Source: Seonamhaeicola sp. ML3
GTDB taxonomy: Bacteria > Bacteroidota > Bacteroidia > Flavobacteriales > Flavobacteriaceae
Reading direction: 5' to 3'
DNA: 64,000 nt
Assembly (NCBI RefSeq): GCF_023273855.1
Contig: NZ_CP096884.1
Location: 1,240,001-1,304,000 of the forward strand
This document shows, piece after piece, positions 43,462-51,368 of the stretch; the first letter of the stretch is position 1; every line of letters starts with the position of its first letter. The position numbers and the translations under genes are program-made. The notes beneath the pieces are model-generated. The model was not told the origin of the DNA, searched no databases, and saw only the letters and a list, made by a program, of their open reading frames with translations.

Positions 43462-43522
43462 GTCAGATACTCCCTGCCTGCTTGACCGCAGGTAGGCAGG
43501 TAACCAACTGAGTTATAGGACC
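43462..43522 (-). pseudogene. tRNA-Met 5' half interrupted by a 28-bp palindromic repeat
   Basis: Minus-strand positions 43522-43501 match the first 22 nt of the intact tRNA exactly and 43472-43462 match the next 11 nt. Between them, 43473-43500 is a 28-bp GC-rich near-palindrome (CCTGCCTGC...GGTAGGCAGG). The match ends just before the anticodon loop, so this copy cannot give a functional tRNA. Confidence 0.85.
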
Positions 43523-43653
43523 TATTGCAAACAAGCTGCTATCCTCTTTAAATAAGAGTGTGCAATATTACTACATATTTTAAAATCCTACAAGATATTT
43601 TAATTAAAAAGAAACCCTCGGAAAACAAGGTAACTAGGCTTTCTTGAGTAGGA

Positions 43654-44073
43654 TTACTCGTCAGATTCTGTGATTTTAATCTCCTGACAAAGCTCAATTA
43701 AAACCCCATTAGAACTTTTTGGGTGTAAGAAAGTCACCAACTTATTATCGGCGCCTTTTTTTGGGATTTCATTTAATACTACAAACCCCTCGTTTTTTAA
43801 ACGTTTTATTTCTGCTTCAATATCATCAACATCAAAGGCGATATGGTGAATACCCTCACCCTTTTTTTCAATAAACTTGGCAATAGGACTATCTGGCTTA
43901 GTGGCCTCTAATAATTCAATTTTATTGGTTCCAACATTAAAAAAAGAGGTTTTTACACCTTCGCTTTCAACCGTTTCAATTTTGTAATGCAGTTGACCAA
44001 ATAATTTGGAAAAGAGACCATTGGATTCTTCTAAATCTTTCACAGCTATGCCAATATGCTCAATTTTGTTCAT
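43654..44073 (-). CDS. mce: Methylmalonyl-CoA epimerase
   Basis: A 139-residue VOC-family metalloenzyme that interconverts (R)- and (S)-methylmalonyl-CoA in propionate metabolism. IEHIGIAVKDLEES opens the first beta-alpha-beta-beta-beta module and GIHHIAFDVDDIEAEI opens the second; metal-binding His and Glu residues are present (HIGIAV, HHIAFDV, LIELCQE). No mutase genes are adjacent. It is divergent from rbfA. Confidence 0.93.
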   Translation of the reverse strand: MNKIEHIGIAVKDLEESNGLFSKLFGQLHYKIETVESEGVKTSFFNVGTNKIELLEATKPDSPIAKFIEKKGEGIHHIAFDVDDIEAEIKRLKNEGFVVLNEIPKKGADNKLVTFLHPKSSNGVLIELCQEIKITESDE

Positions 44074-44140
44074 CGTGTTGGTTTTAAAACAAGGTACGAA
44101 ATTGTAGATTAAAAAAGATGATAATCATTAAAATATCCTT

Positions 44141-44148
44141 TACTTTTG
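44141..44148 (+). promoter_or_regulatory. Candidate -7 box of the rbfA promoter
   Basis: TACTTTTG followed by CAC matches TAnnTTTG, 43 bp before the TTG start of rbfA. Confidence 0.55.
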
Positions 44149-44191
44149 CACTATTCAAGCCCGTTATTGGGATTTAAAATTAAGAGGCGTT

Positions 44192-44587
44192 TTGGAACAG
44201 AGTCAGAGACAGAAAAAAATAGGATCCGTTTTACAAAGTGATTTAGTAGATGTGCTTCAACGCGCGGCTAAAGATGGTGGTTTGCATGGTGTGTTAATTT
44301 CGGTTACTAAAGTAAATGTTACTGTAGATCTTTCTATTGCCAAAGTATACTTAAGCATTTTTCCTAATAACAAAGCTGCTGAGCTTTTAGAAGGTATAAA
44401 AGCCAATACCGCGTCCATAAGGCACGAATTGGCACAGCGAACCAGAAACCAGCTTAGAAGAATGCCCGAACTATCTTTTTATATTGATGATTCTTTAGAA
44501 TATATCGATGGTATTGAGCGTTCTTTAAAAGGATTGGACAACCCTATTGAAGACCCCGATTTACTGGACAAAAGAAAAAAATCTTAG
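44192..44587 (+). CDS. rbfA: Ribosome-binding factor A
   Basis: A 131-residue KH-type factor for late 30S maturation (16S rRNA 5' end). SQRQKKIGSVLQSDLVDVLQ and the SIAKVYLSIFP strand are typical, and the C-terminus has MPELSFYIDDSLEYIDGIERSL. The start is a TTG at 44192, as no ATG gives a family-like N-terminus. It abuts the permease gene, whose TTG directly follows the rbfA stop. Confidence 0.94.
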   Translation: MEQSQRQKKIGSVLQSDLVDVLQRAAKDGGLHGVLISVTKVNVTVDLSIAKVYLSIFPNNKAAELLEGIKANTASIRHELAQRTRNQLRRMPELSFYIDDSLEYIDGIERSLKGLDNPIEDPDLLDKRKKS

Positions 44588-45802
44588 TTGAATGTAGCCC
44601 TTTATATAGCAAAACGTTACCTGCGCTCTAAGAGCTCAAACAACGCTATAAATTTTATAACCTATATTGCCATTATTGGGGTTGTTCTAGGCTCGGCTTC
44701 ATTATTCGTTGTACTTTCTGGTTTTGCTGGGTTAAGAGATTTTACTTTAGAATTCTCCAATATTGTAGACCCTGATTTAAAGGCCGAATCTACCAAAGGG
44801 AAATCATTTACACTTACCGATTCCGAAATCTCAAAACTGAATGATTTAGAGGGAATTGCCGTTTTTTCTAAAATTGTAGAAGAGCGGGTTTTAATGACTT
44901 CGGAAGAAAAAAAGAGCATTGTGTTCCTTAAGGGCGTTGATGGGAATTTCCAAAAGGTTGTTGATATAGAATCGCAAATAGAACATGGTGGCTGGTTAGA
45001 CCAAAAATCGAATCAAATTGTTACCGGTTGGGGTGTCGCCAATAATTTATCTATTGGTGTTTTGGATTATACAAGGCCCATAAATATTTATGTACCCAAA
45101 CCCGGCATAAAGCAAATCACCTCTACCAACGATGCTTTTAGAGCTGTAAAGGCTGCTAATGTAGGCTTGTTTTACATTAATGAAAAACTAAACGATAATT
45201 ATGTTTATGCGCCCATAGCTTTAACCAAAGAGTTGTTGAATTATAGCCCCAATCAAATTACCGCTTTAGAATTTAAGTTAAATAAAGGGGCTGATGAAGC
45301 GGTTATTAAACAAAAAATACAATCGGTGTTAGGCGACAAGGTTTTGTTAAAAAACAAAGCGCAATTAAATGATGCGCTATATAAAATGTTAAACACCGAA
45401 TACCTAGCGGTTTACCTTATTTTCACACTAGTATTGATCATTGCCTTTTTCAATATTATAGGGTCTTTAATTATGATGATGCTAGATAAGAAACAAAGCC
45501 TAAACACCTTGTTCAACCTTGGCATAAACCTAAAAGATATTCGTAAAATCTTCTTTCTTCAAGGCAGTTTAATGAGTATTGTTGGTGGTTTTATTGGTAT
45601 TCTTCTGGGGCTGTTACTCATTACCAATCAAATTTACGGCCCGGATGTATTAAAAGTATACATCACACCGGACTTACCATATCCAAGCAAAATCAAATTA
45701 ATTAATCTCGTATTGGTCTTTGCAACTATTTCGGTTTTGGGAATTGTTGCTTCAAAAATTGCTTCGGTAAGGATTACCAAAGCTTTGGTGAAGACTAATT
45801 AA
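44588..45802 (+). CDS. ABC transporter permease of the LolC/LolE (FtsX) family
   Basis: A 404-residue membrane protein with four helices (about 22-48, 272-297, 322-342, 370-392) and a large periplasmic domain, the MacB/FtsX architecture of lipoprotein-releasing LolCE. The opening YIAKRYLRSKSSNNAINFITYIAIIG is typical. The start is TTG at 44588 immediately after the rbfA TAG. The matching LolD ATPase is not adjacent. Expected role: extraction of outer-membrane lipoproteins from the inner membrane. Confidence 0.9.
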   Translation: MNVALYIAKRYLRSKSSNNAINFITYIAIIGVVLGSASLFVVLSGFAGLRDFTLEFSNIVDPDLKAESTKGKSFTLTDSEISKLNDLEGIAVFSKIVEERVLMTSEEKKSIVFLKGVDGNFQKVVDIESQIEHGGWLDQKSNQIVTGWGVANNLSIGVLDYTRPINIYVPKPGIKQITSTNDAFRAVKAANVGLFYINEKLNDNYVYAPIALTKELLNYSPNQITALEFKLNKGADEAVIKQKIQSVLGDKVLLKNKAQLNDALYKMLNTEYLAVYLIFTLVLIIAFFNIIGSLIMMMLDKKQSLNTLFNLGINLKDIRKIFFLQGSLMSIVGGFIGILLGLLLITNQIYGPDVLKVYITPDLPYPSKIKLINLVLVFATISVLGIVASKIASVRITKALVKTN

Positions 45803-45841
45803 TCATTTTAATTAGTTAAACGTCTTAACCTCTACTTGTTC

Positions 45842-46420
45842 TTAATTGAAAAAATATCCCAAACTTAGTTGAATTACAGTATTGGTTACATCATGAGTGT
45901 TGTTTTTGGACCCACTAACCTCCAATACAGGTTGTATGCCTTGATAAGCATTGGCCTCAATAAAAAAGTTGCCAAAATCATAACCAATACCAAAGTTAAC
46001 ACCATAATCTAAACTTGATTTTACATCGCCCAAATCATTAGTTCCTTTTTTTGTATTAATAAGAACCCCAACTTGAGGTCCAGTTATTATATAAGGTTTA
46101 GAAAAAAATTTAAAATTGAGAGGAATATTTAAATAACTTAATTTATAATCAACATCATCTGGAGAAGCAGCTCCTCCTCTTCCTTCTTTCCTATCGCCTT
46201 GTAATGAAAAAACTAATTTAGGTCTAAACGAAATATTTTTGGTCAATTCGTGTTCATAAACACCGCCTAAATGAAAACCAAATGTCTTATCTACATAAAC
46301 TTCCTTGAGAAATCCATTAGTAAGTGCCGAATTACTCGCTCCAGCAAAAAACCCTAAGCTGTTTTGGGAAGACAATGTCATGGTAATTGCAAAGACGAAA
46401 ACGAAGAAAATATTTTTCAT
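45842..46420 (-). CDS. Outer-membrane beta-barrel (porin-family) protein
   Basis: 192 residues with a Sec signal (MKNIFFVFVFAITMTLSSQ) and alternating amphipathic strands (FHLGGVYEHELTKNISFRPKLVFSLQG, LNIPLNFKFFSKPYIITGPQVGVLI) ending in an aromatic LSLGYFFN, as in OMP_b-brl_2/PorT-like small barrels. Its transport or binding role is unknown. It is monocistronic and convergent with the lolE-like gene. Confidence 0.85.
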   Translation of the reverse strand: MKNIFFVFVFAITMTLSSQNSLGFFAGASNSALTNGFLKEVYVDKTFGFHLGGVYEHELTKNISFRPKLVFSLQGDRKEGRGGAASPDDVDYKLSYLNIPLNFKFFSKPYIITGPQVGVLINTKKGTNDLGDVKSSLDYGVNFGIGYDFGNFFIEANAYQGIQPVLEVSGSKNNTHDVTNTVIQLSLGYFFN

Positions 46421-46463
46421 TATTCTGTATTTTTCCTAAAAATAGGAAAAATCCGAAAAAACA

Positions 46464-47477
46464 CTAATGCGTAAACTGATAATCGCCAAACTTCTCCAGC
46501 ACCTCATCAAAGGCAGCAAATACATCTTCCGGCTTATCGCTGGTTACCATTTTGGTTCGGTATTCCTTAAAGTGCGGAATACCTTTAAAGTAGTTGGTAT
46601 AGTGTCTTCGGGTTTCAAAAACACCTAAAACTGGACCTTTCCAGTCCATAGACATTTGTAAATGCCTGCGTGCAGCCTCTACACGTTCTTCTATAGAAAT
46701 AGGTGCCAAATGTTCTCCTGTTTCAAAATAATGTTTCACTTGTTTAAAAAACCAAGGATTCCCAATACTGGCACGACCAATCATAGCGCCATCCAAGCCG
46801 TAGCTGTCTCGCATTTCGGCCGCCTTTTCAGGAGAATCAACATCACCGTTTCCAAAAACAGGAATATGCATTCTTGAGTTGTTTTTTACGGCAGCAATAG
46901 GTTTCCAATCGGCACTACCTTTATACATTTGGGCTCGTGTACGCCCATGAATGGAAATGGCCTTACACCCCACATCTTGCAATCTTTCGGCCACCTCTAC
47001 TATTTTTATAGACTCATGGTCCCAACCTAATCTGGTCTTAACCGTAATGGGCAAACTGGAACGCTTTACCATTTCTTCGGTGAGTTTGACCATTAAATCA
47101 ATGTCCTTTAAAATTCCTGCACCAGCACCTTTGCTCACTACCTTTTTTACGGGACAACCAAAATTGATATCGATAATATCGGGCTTAGACCGCTCTACAA
47201 TATCAATGGTCTGTAACATACTGTCTAAATTGGCACCAAAAATCTGAATCCCCACCGGGCGTTCCTTTTCATAGATATCCAACTTCATCACGCTTTTGGA
47301 AGCATTTCGAATAAGACCTTCACTAGATACAAACTCGGTATAAACAACATCGGCACCTTGTTCCTTGCACAAAGCACGAAATGGCGGATCACTTACATCT
47401 TCCATAGGTGCTAAAAGCAGAGGAAAATCGGGAAGTTCTATGTTGTCTATTTTTACCACAGTTGTATTTTTCAGCAA
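46464..47477 (-). CDS. dusB: tRNA-dihydrouridine synthase B
   Basis: A 337-residue FMN-dependent enzyme that reduces uridine in the tRNA D-loop. TIM-barrel start LLLAPMEDVSDPPFRALC, catalytic Cys in INFGCPVKKVVSKGAGAG, and FMN-phosphate loop FGNGDVDSPEKAAEM...DGAMIGRASIGNPWFF are all intact. It is divergent from the Lgt-like gene now split by the insertion sequence; the original gap was only about 39 bp. Confidence 0.96.
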   Translation of the reverse strand: MLKNTTVVKIDNIELPDFPLLLAPMEDVSDPPFRALCKEQGADVVYTEFVSSEGLIRNASKSVMKLDIYEKERPVGIQIFGANLDSMLQTIDIVERSKPDIIDINFGCPVKKVVSKGAGAGILKDIDLMVKLTEEMVKRSSLPITVKTRLGWDHESIKIVEVAERLQDVGCKAISIHGRTRAQMYKGSADWKPIAAVKNNSRMHIPVFGNGDVDSPEKAAEMRDSYGLDGAMIGRASIGNPWFFKQVKHYFETGEHLAPISIEERVEAARRHLQMSMDWKGPVLGVFETRRHYTNYFKGIPHFKEYRTKMVTSDKPEDVFAAFDEVLEKFGDYQFTH

Positions 47478-47516
47478 AACTAGTACTTTTCTCTATATTT
47501 ATAAAAAATTCAACTG

Positions 47517-47576
47517 TTGCAAATTCCTTTTGAACCTCAATTATTCGGTTATAACATAAACATTCACTTAGTCTTA
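47517..47576 (+). pseudogene. 5' fragment of the Lgt-like gene, cut by IS3-family element
   Basis: Twenty codons from a TTG start: LQIPFEPQLFGYNINIHLVL. In-frame stop TAA at 47502 lies just upstream, so the frame begins here. The last codon TTA (47574-47576) is also the first codon after the element at 48880, forming the 3-bp target duplication. Joined, the two parts read HLVLEYLAFFFAYRYY, a normal Lgt-like N-terminus. Confidence 0.85.
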
Positions 47577-47616
47577 TGTCACGTCCTGAAATATGGCTAC
47601 AGGTTAATAATTGATT

Positions 47617-48504
47617 TTACGCTGCATTTGTATATACCATTTCAGGTGTTTTAAAATCTAAAGATAAATGTAATCTTATAGAGTTGTATAAGTTGATAGC
47701 ATTTTTTGCTGCACGCTTAGCGTGTTTCAGGCTGTCAAAGGTCTGGTCGAGATAGAACTCGTCTTTAAGGATGCCGTTTACACGTTCTGCAAGTGCGTTT
47801 TCGTAGCAATGATTGTCTTCGGTCATACTGATTTTGATGTTTTTATTTCTTAGAATGTTAGTGTAAAGGTTACTGCAATATTGGATTCCACGGTCAGAGT
47901 GGTGTACTTGAGGCGTACGCTTACCAGACTGTTTCAGGGCTTTTTGAAGAGCCCTTACACAGCCTGCCAGCTCAAGGCTGTCACTAAGGTCATATCCTAC
48001 TATCTTACGGCTGTACATATCTGTAATGAGGGCAAGGTAGGAGAAGCCATTGATAGTTCTGATGTAGGTTATATCGCTTACCCAAACTTGGTTTGGTTCC
48101 TTTATTTCCAAATCCTTGATGATGTTCTTGTACTTGTAGAACCTGTGGAATGAGTTTGTGGTTTTATGATGTGCTTTCTTTCTGTGAATCAGCATATTGT
48201 GTTTTCTTAAGATGTTAAACAAGGTGTCTCTACCGACATTTAAGCCAGCTTGCTTAAAGTTGTTATCTAGAGACTTAATAAGCTTTCTGGTGCCTTCTCT
48301 AGGCAGGGATTTACGTCTCTGCTTGACTATCTGAATGGTTTTCTGTTCAATCTGTAATCGCTTGTCTGCTCTACGTTTATACTTGTAGTATGCATCGCGT
48401 TTAAGACCGAAGAAGCTGCAAACAGTAGCTAAAGAAGCAAATCCCCTAGACTTTTCCCTGGCCTTTATCAGGGCTTGATATTTAGCTTTTTTTTTAGCTC
48501 GAGG
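47617..48504 (-). CDS. IS3-family transposase OrfB (DDE integrase), expressed by -1 frameshift
   Basis: The frame is open from the slippery A-run (48490-48498) to the stop at 47617, about 290 residues. It opens with an HTH_21 segment (YYKYKRRADKR... REGTRKLIKSL), followed by the rve core: DITYIRT (first Asp), HHSDRGIQY (second Asp) and ENALAERVNGILKDE (Glu). A TTG at 48222 would give only a partial protein. The -1 shift at A9G in orfA (CTA AAA AAA AAG) joins OrfA to GCT AAA TAT CAA of OrfB. Confidence 0.88.
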   Translation of the reverse strand, partial: PRAKKKAKYQALIKAREKSRGFASLATVCSFFGLKRDAYYKYKRRADKRLQIEQKTIQIVKQRRKSLPREGTRKLIKSLDNNFKQAGLNVGRDTLFNILRKHNMLIHRKKAHHKTTNSFHRFYKYKNIIKDLEIKEPNQVWVSDITYIRTINGFSYLALITDMYSRKIVGYDLSDSLELAGCVRALQKALKQSGKRTPQVHHSDRGIQYCSNLYTNILRNKNIKISMTEDNHCYENALAERVNGILKDEFYLDQTFDSLKHAKRAAKNAINLYNSIRLHLSLDFKTPEMVYTNAA

Positions 48505-48839
48505 ACAGATTTGTAGCCTAACTGTTCTGCGGCTACTTCAAGATAGGATTCATCTACAAGCGCATCCATATCCTTTTTCAATAAGAGTTTCTTGAGCTGT
48601 TCAATCTCTTTTTGAAGCTGTTTGATACGTGTTATCTCGTCTTTTGTTTTCACGGTTACTCGTGTGTTCATTAAGTCCTTACGGTTGTACTTCTTGATCC
48701 ATTCGTTAATGGTAGAAGAGTTGATGCCGTAAGCCTTGCCTAATTGATACTTGTTTAGTTTTCCGGTGGTAAGTTCGTCTAAAATTTTGAGTTTAAAAGA
48801 TTCTGAATACCGTCTAATTACTTTGTCATTTTTGTACAT
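48468..48839 (-). CDS. IS3-family OrfA (HTH protein)
   Basis: 123 residues with an N-terminal helix-turn-helix (FKLKILDELTTGKLNKYQLGKAYGINSSTINEWIKKY) and a C-terminal leucine-zipper-like helix (ITRIKQLQKEIEQLKKLLLKKD). It binds the IS ends and, through frameshifting near its 3' end, forms the OrfAB transposase. The A9 slippery run lies 20 bp before its stop. Confidence 0.9.
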   Translation of the reverse strand: MYKNDKVIRRYSESFKLKILDELTTGKLNKYQLGKAYGINSSTINEWIKKYNRKDLMNTRVTVKTKDEITRIKQLQKEIEQLKKLLLKKDMDALVDESYLEVAAEQLGYKSVLELKKKLNIKP

Positions 48840-48879
48840 AATTGTTTAAGATTATGTAGCCTTTATTCAGGACGGGTCA

Positions 48880-49566
48880 TTAGAGTATTTAGCGTTCTTT
48901 TTTGCATATAGATATTATGTGGTTTTGCGACGAAAAAACAAAGATTCTATTTCGTCCAATAATCGTCTATCCATAATTCTTGGTGCTGCTCTAGGCGCTT
49001 TAATTGGTTCTCGCGTTGTTGGAGTTTTAGAAAACCCCGTTTTTGAGTTATCACAACAAAACATCATTCAGTTACTAAATACCAAAACCATTATGGGTGG
49101 TTTGTTTGGTGGCCTTCTAGGTGTGGAACTAACCAAAAAGATTATTGGCGAAACCCAATCTTCTGGCGATTTATTTGTGTTTCCAATTATCCTAGGGATT
49201 TTTATTGGGCGCATTGGTTGTTTTTTATCTGGCATCAATGAATTTACTTATGGAAAGGAAACCTCTTTTTTTACTGGAATGGATTTGGGTGACGGCCTGT
49301 TTCGTCATCCCACGTCGTTGTATGAATTGGTGTTTTTGGTTATACTTTTTTTAAGTCTGAAATGGCTGCAAAAATATCGCGAATTACAAAATGGCGATCT
49401 TTTTAAATGGTTTATGATTTTATACTTCGGATTTCGGTTTTGCATTGAATTTATAAAACCAAACGTGTTTTTTGTTTTTGGACTCAGTACGATTCAAATT
49501 TTATGTGTAGTTTGTTGGTTTTATTATATTAAATTCATCACTATAAACTTAAAAAATGCCCATTAG
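48880..49566 (+). pseudogene. 3' fragment of Lgt-like membrane protein gene
   Basis: Resembles prolipoprotein diacylglyceryl transferase: multi-pass protein with FIGRIGCFLSGINEFTYGKETSFFTGMDLGDGLFRHPTSLYE, the Lgt-like glycine/arginine and HPTSLYE region. The frame stays open back to the IS boundary (LEYLAFFFAYRYYVVLRRKN), so a GTG at 48919 could still give a 215-residue protein lacking the first helix. Its 3' end overlaps the radical SAM gene by 11 bp. Being a paralogue beside a lipid-modifying-type radical SAM gene, it may act on lipids other than lipoproteins; a housekeeping lgt is expected elsewhere. Confidence 0.82.
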
Positions 49567-50950
49567 AAAATATACTTACTACGACTACACCCAAAGCCTA
49601 TGCCCTGAATGTTTACGCCGTGTAGATGCAAAAATTGTATTTGAAAATGGTAAGGTTTATATGTTAAAGCGTTGCCCTGAACACGGAAATTCTAAGGTGT
49701 TGATTGCAGACGATATTGAGTACTATAAAAACATTAGAAATTACAATAAACCGAGTGAAACACCGTATTTGTTTAACACGAAAACACACTATGGATGCCC
49801 CTATGATTGTGGATTGTGTCCAGACCATGAGCAGCACTCCTGCCTTACGGTGGTTGAGGTGACCGACCGCTGTAATTTAACCTGCCCAACTTGTTATGCG
49901 GGGTCTTCTCCAAGCTATGGAAGGCATCGCACTTTGGAAGAAGTTAAAGAGATGTTAGACACCATTGTGAAGAATGAAAAGGAACCTGATGTGGTGCAAA
50001 TTTCGGGTGGAGAACCAACAATTCACCCACAATTTTGGGGCATTTTGGATTATGCAAAGTCGTTGCATATAAGGCATTTGATGTTGAATACCAACGGTAT
50101 AAAAATTGCTAAGGATTTTGAGTTTGCAAAACGTTTAAAAACCTATGCTCCTGATTTTGAAATCTATTTACAATTTGATTCTTTTGAAAATTCTGTATTG
50201 CAAGAATTACGCGGCGCCGACTTATGGGATATTCGCAAACAGGCCTTAGAAAATTTGAATGCGCTTAATTTATCCACAACTTTAGTAGTAACGCTTCAAA
50301 AAGACTTAAATGATCATGAGATTGGGAAAATAATCGACTTTGCTCTACAACAAAAATGCGTGCGTGGTGTTACGTTTCAGCCTACGCAAATTGCGGGAAG
50401 ATTAGATAATTTTAACCCCGAAACCGATAGAATGACACTAACTGAAGTGCGCCGAAATATTATGGAACAGACTGATATTTTTACCTCGGACGATTTATTG
50501 CCCGTACCTTGTAATCCTGATGCTTTAGTGATGGGGTATGCTTTAAAATTAGATGGTGAAGTGTTTCCGTTAACCCGATACATTAACCCTAACGATTTAC
50601 TAGATAATAGCAAAAACACCATTATTTACGAGCAAGATGAGCAACTGCACGGGAAAATGATTGAACTGTTCAGCACAGGAAATTCTGTGGAAGTTGCCGA
50701 AGAAAATCTAAAAAGCATTATGTGTTGCTTGCCTAATATTAATGCACCAAATCTGGGTTACGACAATTTATTTCGTATTATTATCATGCAATTTATTGAT
50801 GCTTACAACTTTGATGTGCGCGCCATAAAGAAATCTTGTGTGCATATTGTGGATAAGGACAATAAGATTATTCCGTTTGAAACCATGAATTTATTTTATC
50901 GGGATGATAAAAAGGAACGTTTAGAAGAATTAAGAAATGAAATTAATTGA
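49556..50950 (+). CDS. Radical SAM protein of the MJ0619/tetraether-lipid-synthase (Tes)-like family
   Basis: 464 residues. N-terminal rubredoxin-like metal site CPECLRRVD...RCPEHG (Cys16, 19, 40), then GCPYDCGLCPDHEQHSC (Cys81, 85, 88, 96) for an extra cluster, then the SAM [4Fe-4S] motif CNLTCPTC (106-113) and ISGGEPTIHP. The C-terminus has MCCLPN, KKSCVHIVDKDNKIIPFETMNLFYRDD. This order is that of MJ0619-type enzymes, some of which join lipid tails in archaeal tetraether synthesis. The bacterial substrate is unknown; the coupled Lgt-like gene and small membrane proteins point to a lipid. Overlaps its neighbours at both ends. Confidence 0.88.
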   Translation: MPIRKYTYYDYTQSLCPECLRRVDAKIVFENGKVYMLKRCPEHGNSKVLIADDIEYYKNIRNYNKPSETPYLFNTKTHYGCPYDCGLCPDHEQHSCLTVVEVTDRCNLTCPTCYAGSSPSYGRHRTLEEVKEMLDTIVKNEKEPDVVQISGGEPTIHPQFWGILDYAKSLHIRHLMLNTNGIKIAKDFEFAKRLKTYAPDFEIYLQFDSFENSVLQELRGADLWDIRKQALENLNALNLSTTLVVTLQKDLNDHEIGKIIDFALQQKCVRGVTFQPTQIAGRLDNFNPETDRMTLTEVRRNIMEQTDIFTSDDLLPVPCNPDALVMGYALKLDGEVFPLTRYINPNDLLDNSKNTIIYEQDEQLHGKMIELFSTGNSVEVAEENLKSIMCCLPNINAPNLGYDNLFRIIIMQFIDAYNFDVRAIKKSCVHIVDKDNKIIPFETMNLFYRDDKKERLEELRNEIN

Positions 50951-51149
50951 TTCTATATTTTTAAACCTTGACGGATTAGGAACAATATTGGCGATATGGG
51001 CATTTTTCGCTTTTGGTGTACCTTTAATCCTATTAATTTCGGGAGTTGCTCTTCGAAATAAGAACAAGAAAAAGTCCAAAAACTATTTAATTGCTGCCGT
51101 TGTTTATGTAATTATCGGGCTTGGGATTTGCGGTAGTATGATGATTTAA
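50937..51149 (+). CDS. Small two-helix membrane protein (paralogue 1)
   Basis: 70 residues with two membrane helices (about 14-38 and 50-69) separated by a basic loop RNKNKKKSKN. It overlaps the 3' end of the radical SAM gene by 14 bp, so it is translationally coupled. It is similar to the next protein: both have GVxLR/GFSIR-NK and end in GLGICGSM / SLGVCGAM. Unknown function; could anchor or regulate the radical SAM enzyme at the membrane. Confidence 0.75.
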   Translation: MKLIDSIFLNLDGLGTILAIWAFFAFGVPLILLISGVALRNKNKKKSKNYLIAAVVYVIIGLGICGSMMI

Positions 51150-51158
51150 TATTTCAAT

Positions 51159-51368
51159 ATGGTTTCGCTTTTAAGCCCAAATATGGATTTTACAGGTCTA
51201 TTTATTATCATTTTATTGATAATGTTTGGGCCTTCTGTTCTATTAACGATTATTGGATTTAGTATCCGAGGAAAAAATAATAAAGCGGCAAAAGTATTAT
51301 TTATCATTGCTTCTGTTTACCTAATCATTAGTTTAGGTGTTTGCGGTGCGATGATAGCCGGTTTTTAA
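51159..51368 (+). CDS. Small two-helix membrane protein (paralogue 2)
   Basis: 69 residues, or 61 from the internal ATG at 51183. Two helices with a central basic loop RGKNNKAAK, the same plan and C-terminal motif as its upstream neighbour, from which it is 9 bp away. This looks like a tandem duplication. Its 3' end overlaps the convergent DUF4345 gene by 36 bp. Confidence 0.72.
   Translation: MVSLLSPNMDFTGLFIIILLIMFGPSVLLTIIGFSIRGKNNKAAKVLFIIASVYLIISLGVCGAMIAGF

Larger units (their letters stand above)
47577..48879 (-). mobile_element. Complete IS3-family insertion sequence
   Basis: About 1303 bp. The ends are imperfect inverted repeats: TGTCACGTCCTGAA at the left and TGACCCGTCCTGAA at the right (minus strand), continuing with GGCTACA in both. 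It is flanked by a TTA direct repeat (47574-47576 and 48880-48882). It contains orfA and an orfB joined by a -1 frameshift site, and both frames look intact, so the element may still be active. Confidence 0.9.

Noticed and set aside
43141-43522. Group I intron in tRNA-Met with GIY-YIG homing gene
   Set aside because: The anticodon loop of the tRNA at 43141-43214 is uninterrupted and no exon pair with intron core fits; the upstream piece is a duplicated 5' half, not a 5' exon.
44192-44590. Missing ATG starts of rbfA and the permease as signs of damage
   Set aside because: TTG starts give normal N-termini for both, and the rbfA stop directly abuts the permease TTG, a usual coupled arrangement.
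47881-48153. Plus-strand open frame inside the insertion sequence
   Set aside because: It is a shadow of the OrfB catalytic region on the opposite strand.
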